A DNA stretch of 64,000 bases, from NCBI RefSeq assembly GCF_015350975.1, contig NZ_JADKRX010000001.1, positions 496,001-560,000 of the forward strand. The letters are read 5' to 3'. The translations under genes and the position numbers were made by a program. This stretch comes from Curtobacterium sp. VKM Ac-1395 (GTDB lineage Bacteria > Actinomycetota > Actinomycetes > Actinomycetales > Microbacteriaceae). Positions 60,576-64,000 of the stretch are shown piece after piece (the first letter of the stretch is position 1; each line of letters begins with the position of its first letter). The notes under the pieces are model-generated. The model saw nothing but the letters and a program-made list of their open reading frames with translations. It was not told where the DNA came from and ran no database searches.

Positions 60576-60656
60576 GCCCCCGCGCAGGGCCGGCCAGAGG
60601 AGCGGTTCGCAGGCGGATCCCACACTCGCCACACGGTCACCGGTTATCGTGCTGCA

Positions 60657-62147
60657 GTGAGCAGCGAACCCCGAGAGACGAGCCTGCGCCGCCGTGGTGG
60701 CGCCGTGCCGCCCCGCCACGGCCGCCAGAAGCGTGGCGTCGGTGTGGTCTTCCCCGCCGTCGCAGGCGTGCTGACCATGGCGTTGCTGCTCAGCGGCGGC
60801 TACGCGGCGTACGCCTACAGTCGGCTGTCGGGCGGCGTGACCCGCATCGACGCGATCGCCGGGAACACGCCCGCCAAGGACGACGTGGACGGCACCGCGC
60901 AGAACATCCTGCTCGTCGGTGACGACCACCGGCCCGACAACGCGACGCCGGAGCAGATGGCGGAGCTCAGCACGGAGTCGGACGGTGGCGCGACCAACAC
61001 CGACACGATGATCGTGCTGCACCTCAACGCCGACGGCACGCAGGCGACGATGATGTCGTTCCCGCGTGACTCGTGGGTCGACATCCCGGGCGTCGGCAAG
61101 GGCAAGCTCAACAGTGCGTTCCACTACGGCACGCTGAACGGCGGCGGCGACACCGGCGGGGCGAAGCTGCTCATCCAGACGATCCAGGACCTCAGCGGCC
61201 TGACGATCGACCACTACGTGCGGGTCTCGCTGCTCGGCTTTTACCAGGTGGTCAAGGAGCTCGGCCCCGTCCAGGTCTGCCTCAACCAGGCGGCGAAGGA
61301 CAAGGACTCCGGCGTCGACCTGCCCCAGGGGGTGTCGACGCTCGACGCCAAGCAGGCGCTGTCGTTCGTCCGGCAGCGCAAGGGCCTGCCGAACGGCGAC
61401 CTCGACCGGAGCGTGCGCCAGCAGTACTTCCTGTCCCAGGAGGCCCGCAAGGTCCTCTCCGCCGGCACGCTGCTCAACCCGGTGAAGATGGGGAACATCC
61501 TCGGCGCCGTCGGCGGGTCCATCCAGACCGACACCGACCTCATCTCGCTCGCGTCGAAGCTGCGGAACCTGCGGCCGGCGGCCATCCAGTCCGCCACGAT
61601 CCCGACGCTCGGCACCCCGACCATCTACCCGAACGGCTACGCGGTCTCCATCGTCGAGGTCGACACCGTCGGGCTCCCCGCGTTCGTGCAAGGCCTCATC
61701 GGTGAGCCGGAGGCCTACACGAAGGCGACCGCCGCACAGCCCGCCGCCACGACGGTCACCGTGCTGAACGGCAGCGGGATCACGGGCGCGGCGACGAACG
61801 CCGGGGGCGTGTTGAGCGCTCGCGGCTTCCAGGTGGGGGCACCGGGTTCGTCGGACACCACGAAGACGACCCTGGTGCGGTACCCGTCGGGCATGGAGGC
61901 ACAGGCGAAGGCCGTCGCCGCGGTCGTGCCCGGGGCGGTCGCCGTGCGGTCCACGACGGTCACCGGCGTGCAGCTCGTCCTCGGCACGGACGGCAAGACG
62001 GCCCAGCCGGTCGCGGCGGCACCCGCACCCGCGGAGAGCTCGGCCCCGGCCGCGGAACCGGCGCCGACCGAGTCGGAGTCCTCCGAGCCCGCGCCGTCGT
62101 CGACGGACGTCAAGAGCTACGGCAAGGACGGCGTCTGCATCAACTGA
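60657..62147 (+). CDS. LytR-CpsA-Psr (LCP) family protein with LytR_C domain
   Basis: A 496-residue type II membrane protein. A basic N terminus precedes one helix (about 28-52). The LCP domain (about 80-300) has VGDDHRPDN, TNTDTMIVLHL, MSFPRDSWVDIPGVGKG and FVRQRKGLPNGDLDRS. A LytR_C domain (about 365-445; TVTVLNGSGITGAATN) follows, then an Ala/Pro/Glu-rich tail that ends in VCIN. It would ligate a polymer to peptidoglycan. The GTG start has TATCGT six bases upstream and no ribosome site. It differs from the LCP at 56154 by the extra C-terminal domain and so may have a distinct polymer. Confidence 0.92.
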   Translation: MSSEPRETSLRRRGGAVPPRHGRQKRGVGVVFPAVAGVLTMALLLSGGYAAYAYSRLSGGVTRIDAIAGNTPAKDDVDGTAQNILLVGDDHRPDNATPEQMAELSTESDGGATNTDTMIVLHLNADGTQATMMSFPRDSWVDIPGVGKGKLNSAFHYGTLNGGGDTGGAKLLIQTIQDLSGLTIDHYVRVSLLGFYQVVKELGPVQVCLNQAAKDKDSGVDLPQGVSTLDAKQALSFVRQRKGLPNGDLDRSVRQQYFLSQEARKVLSAGTLLNPVKMGNILGAVGGSIQTDTDLISLASKLRNLRPAAIQSATIPTLGTPTIYPNGYAVSIVEVDTVGLPAFVQGLIGEPEAYTKATAAQPAATTVTVLNGSGITGAATNAGGVLSARGFQVGAPGSSDTTKTTLVRYPSGMEAQAKAVAAVVPGAVAVRSTTVTGVQLVLGTDGKTAQPVAAAPAPAESSAPAAEPAPTESESSEPAPSSTDVKSYGKDGVCIN

Positions 62148-62163
62148 CGGGTACGGTCGACGG

Positions 62164-62946
62164 GTGGACAACGCAGCCCGTCCGATCACCCTGATGACCT
62201 ACAACGTGAAGAACCCCGACCCGGCGCGCAACTGGCCGGCCCGGGTCCCCGTCCTGCTGGACATCGTCCGTCGCAACGACCCCGACCTCCTCTGCGTGCA
62301 GGAGGCCTTCGACCACCAGATGGACGACCTGCGGCAGGGACTGCCCGGGTACACCGCGATCGGCCAGGGCCGTGAGGGCGGCACGGCGGGCGAGCACGCG
62401 GCCGTCTTCTTCCGCACGAGCCGGTTCCGCCCGGACGAGGACGGCTCCTTCTGGCTCTCCGACACCCCGGACGAGCCCGCGTCGAACACCTGGGGCAGCG
62501 TCTACCCGCGCATCGCCAACCACGTGCGCTTCCTCGACGTCGAGGGGCCGACGTTCACGCTCCTGACGACGCACCTCGACCACGAGCCGAACGCGCACGG
62601 CGACGAGGTCCGCGGACGCAGCGCCGCCCTCATCGTCGAGCGTCTGGCCGGCACCGGCGGGCCCGTCGTCGTCGCGGGCGACTGTAACGAGCCGGCCGGG
62701 ACGGGGAGCGCGTCCCGCGTCTTCGCCGAGGCCGGGTACACGGACGCCTGGACGGTGGCCGGTGACCCCGACGACCGGACGGCGACGTACAACGACTGGG
62801 AGCCGCCGGTCGACTCCGGGGAGCGCATCGACTGGGTCCTCACGAAGGACGTCACCGGCGTCGACCGCGTGCGCATCGACCACGACGGGCCGGAGACCTG
62901 GTTCGCGAGCGACCACTTCCCGGTCATCGCGACCCTGCGCATGTGA
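62164..62946 (+). CDS. endonuclease/exonuclease/phosphatase (EEP) family hydrolase
   Basis: A 260-residue metal-dependent hydrolase of the EEP fold. Catalytic motifs are MTYNVKNP (Asn), CVQEAF (Glu), THLDHEP, VVVAGDCNEP (Asp and Asn), RIDWVLTKD and the closing SDHFPVIA. It lacks a signal peptide. Members cleave nucleic acids, sphingomyelin or inositol phosphates, and the substrate here is not clear. The GTG start lies 16 bases after the LCP stop; TACGGT ends six bases upstream and no Shine-Dalgarno is seen. Confidence 0.9.
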   Translation: MDNAARPITLMTYNVKNPDPARNWPARVPVLLDIVRRNDPDLLCVQEAFDHQMDDLRQGLPGYTAIGQGREGGTAGEHAAVFFRTSRFRPDEDGSFWLSDTPDEPASNTWGSVYPRIANHVRFLDVEGPTFTLLTTHLDHEPNAHGDEVRGRSAALIVERLAGTGGPVVVAGDCNEPAGTGSASRVFAEAGYTDAWTVAGDPDDRTATYNDWEPPVDSGERIDWVLTKDVTGVDRVRIDHDGPETWFASDHFPVIATLRM

Positions 62947-62970
62947 CCCTCGGGTCGCAGGGCGGCGGGC

Positions 62971-63684
62971 TCAGCAGCCCCGCGTCGCGTGCACGGGCAT
63001 CGGCGACCCGATCACCGTGACCGTGGTGCCGTCGGTGAGCGCGGAGACGCCGTTCCTGCCGGCACCGCGATGGTCGGAGGACCAGCCGTCCTCGAGCAGG
63101 ACCTGCCAGGCCTCGGCGTCCTCGGATCCGAGTGACTCGCGGTCATCGGCATCGGCGTGACGGATGCGGTCCTCGACGTCGTCGCCGACCTGGACGCCGT
63201 GCGGGCCCTGCAGCTCGACGAGGTCACCGGCACGGGTGCGGACCTCGTCGCGGAGGACCCGGACCTCCACCGAGTTGCCGAGCGCCGACGGCGTGGCCAG
63301 CGCGGCGACACGGACCGCGCCGCCCCACGTGGAGGTCGTGGTGGCGGGGTAGCAGCGACCACCGGAGCCCTCGGGGGTCTGCGACCGGGACGGCGACCCG
63401 AGGAGCCGTGTGAGCAGTCGGACGGTGGTGCCGGCGTCCCGCATGGAGGCGACGGCCACGGTCCGACGGCCGTCGCGGAGCGTGATGGCCTCGGCGTCGA
63501 GCTCGATGGTGTCCACCCGCTTGAGCTTGCCGCTCGGCACCCACGTGGCGCTCGGCGACGGGGTGAGCTCGGCGGCGACGGCACGGTCGTCGGGCAGCGA
63601 CCCACGCGCGAGGTCGGCCGACGTCACGCCCGCCAGGACGGCGAGCGCGGCGGTGCCGAGCACGAGCAGGGTCCGGGGAGTCAC
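62971..63684 (-). CDS. secreted or anchored protein of unknown function
   Basis: A 237-residue protein with an N-terminal signal sequence or anchor (TLLVLGTAALAVLAGV). I recognise no family. The mature part begins with ELTPSPSATWVPSG and is a mixed-charge domain of about 190 residues. Two cysteines, in GRCYPATT and at the very last residue (TRGC), could pair. The GTG start has TACCGT six bases upstream without a ribosome site, matching the leaderless pattern. It converges with the EEP gene and diverges from the GntR gene. Domain content suggests an extracytoplasmic role only. Confidence 0.75.
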   Translation of the reverse strand: MTPRTLLVLGTAALAVLAGVTSADLARGSLPDDRAVAAELTPSPSATWVPSGKLKRVDTIELDAEAITLRDGRRTVAVASMRDAGTTVRLLTRLLGSPSRSQTPEGSGGRCYPATTTSTWGGAVRVAALATPSALGNSVEVRVLRDEVRTRAGDLVELQGPHGVQVGDDVEDRIRHADADDRESLGSEDAEAWQVLLEDGWSSDHRGAGRNGVSALTDGTTVTVIGSPMPVHATRGC

Positions 63685-63832
63685 TCGTCGACGGTACGAC
63701 CACGACCCCGGATGTGCGACGGGTGTTACCGAATCGGAGCCGGGCCGTCACCGGACCGTGATGTTCGTGACGGAGGCGGGGCGAGCCTCCCGGCCCTTCG
63801 TGAACCGGCTGTTCCTGGACTGGACAGGTCTT

Positions 63833-63842
63833 GTACATGTAC
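63833..63842. promoter_or_regulatory. palindrome overlapping the promoter of the partial gntR gene
   Basis: GTACATGTAC is a perfect 10-bp palindrome. Its right end overlaps TACCGT (63840-63845), the likely -10 of the regulator gene that starts at 63853. TTGTACATGTAC-like sites are typical for GntR proteins, so autorepression is likely. Confidence 0.6.
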
Positions 63843-63852
63843 CGTTCCTGCC

Positions 63853-64000
63853 ATGCCCGTCTCATCGAAGCGACGCCTCGTCGCCGACGCCCTGCGCGAC
63901 GCCATCGGGACGGGCCGCTACGGCCACGGTGAGCGACTGCCGGGCGAGCACGAGCTGGCGGAGCGGTTCTCGGTCAGCCGCGGCACCGTCCGCGCGGCGC
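63853..64000 (+). CDS. GntR family transcriptional regulator, 3' end cut by window
   Basis: The first 49 residues are visible. They form a GntR winged helix: MPVSSKRRLVADALRDAI, GERLPGEHELAERFSVSR and GTVRAA. The rest lies beyond the window, so the effector-domain class is unknown; the upstream palindrome resembles HutC-type sites. TACCGT ends seven bases before the ATG and no Shine-Dalgarno is present, so the message is probably leaderless and its operator overlaps the -10. Confidence 0.88.
   Translation, partial: MPVSSKRRLVADALRDAIGTGRYGHGERLPGEHELAERFSVSRGTVRAA

Noticed and set aside
57249..62189. A very long open frame antisense to MMPL, GntR and LCP genes
   Set aside because: It runs opposite to genes with clear protein families and has the Arg/Asp/Gly/His-rich composition typical of shadow frames in GC-rich DNA.

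Overview
The window is a very GC-rich stretch of an actinobacterial chromosome. Codon usage, the gene set (fused MnhA-MnhB Mrp antiporter, Rpf-like LysM protein, LytR-CpsA-Psr enzymes, actinobacterial MarR/MmyB-type regulators) and many apparently leaderless genes point to Microbacteriaceae, probably a Curtobacterium-like organism. This placement is inference; no database search was possible. No rRNA, tRNA, CRISPR, insertion sequence or prophage was seen.

Layout. 1-5.3 kb: the end of a NatB-type ABC permease, two overlapping Gfo/Idh/MocA oxidoreductases, and a gpgS-gpgP-like pair for glucosyl- or mannosylglycerate. 5.4-8.6 kb: a MarR regulator with a MATE exporter, and a DUF808 membrane protein. 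8.7-18.8 kb: a divergent locus with CutC, an M81 metallopeptidase and a ROK repressor on the minus strand, and a complete family-5 ABC importer plus a ROK sugar kinase on the plus strand. 18.9-22.8 kb: a soluble Ser/Thr kinase with a GAF domain, pyroglutamyl peptidase and an AAA ATPase. 22.9-27.0 kb: a DUF347-DedA-DUF347 operon diverging from a two-component system. 27.2-38.5 kb: a secreted trypsin-like protease, SDR and AKR oxidoreductases, PoxB, PAP2, an MFS exporter with its MarR regulator, SoxR, a YdcF-type protein and a DUF1801 protein. 38.6-41.5 kb: a frameshifted flavin-monooxygenase remnant, a Fic protein behind a strong operator, and an MFS exporter. 41.7-48.0 kb: the complete six-gene Mrp Na+/H+ antiporter operon. 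48.1-54.9 kb: two divergent SDRs, a PQQ-type sugar dehydrogenase lipoprotein, an AKR, a GT2 glycosyltransferase, an SMP-30 lactonase and RlmC. 55-64 kb: an Rpf-like LysM protein, two LCP cell-wall ligases, a MarR/MMPL pair, a FadR-type GntR, an EEP hydrolase, a secreted hypothetical protein and the start of a second GntR.

Functional themes are osmotic and ion homeostasis (gpgS/gpgP, Mrp), oxidative and drug stress (SoxR, MATE, MFS, MMPL, MarR), carbon and peptide scavenging (the CutC/M81/ROK/ABC locus, Pcp, the S1 protease, sugar dehydrogenase and lactonase) and envelope assembly (two LCPs, Rpf, PAP2, GT2).

The strongest signals not explained by ordinary genes are: (i) a 62-bp nested palindrome present four times with identical length; (ii) about twenty genes with a TANNNT-like hexamer 6-7 nt before the start codon and usually no Shine-Dalgarno, implying widespread leaderless transcripts; (iii) a second family of long GC-rich inverted repeats acting as terminators, one copy of which lies in frame inside mrpD; (iv) three tiny ORFs coupled to downstream membrane-protein genes; and (v) several well-defined operator palindromes beside regulator genes.
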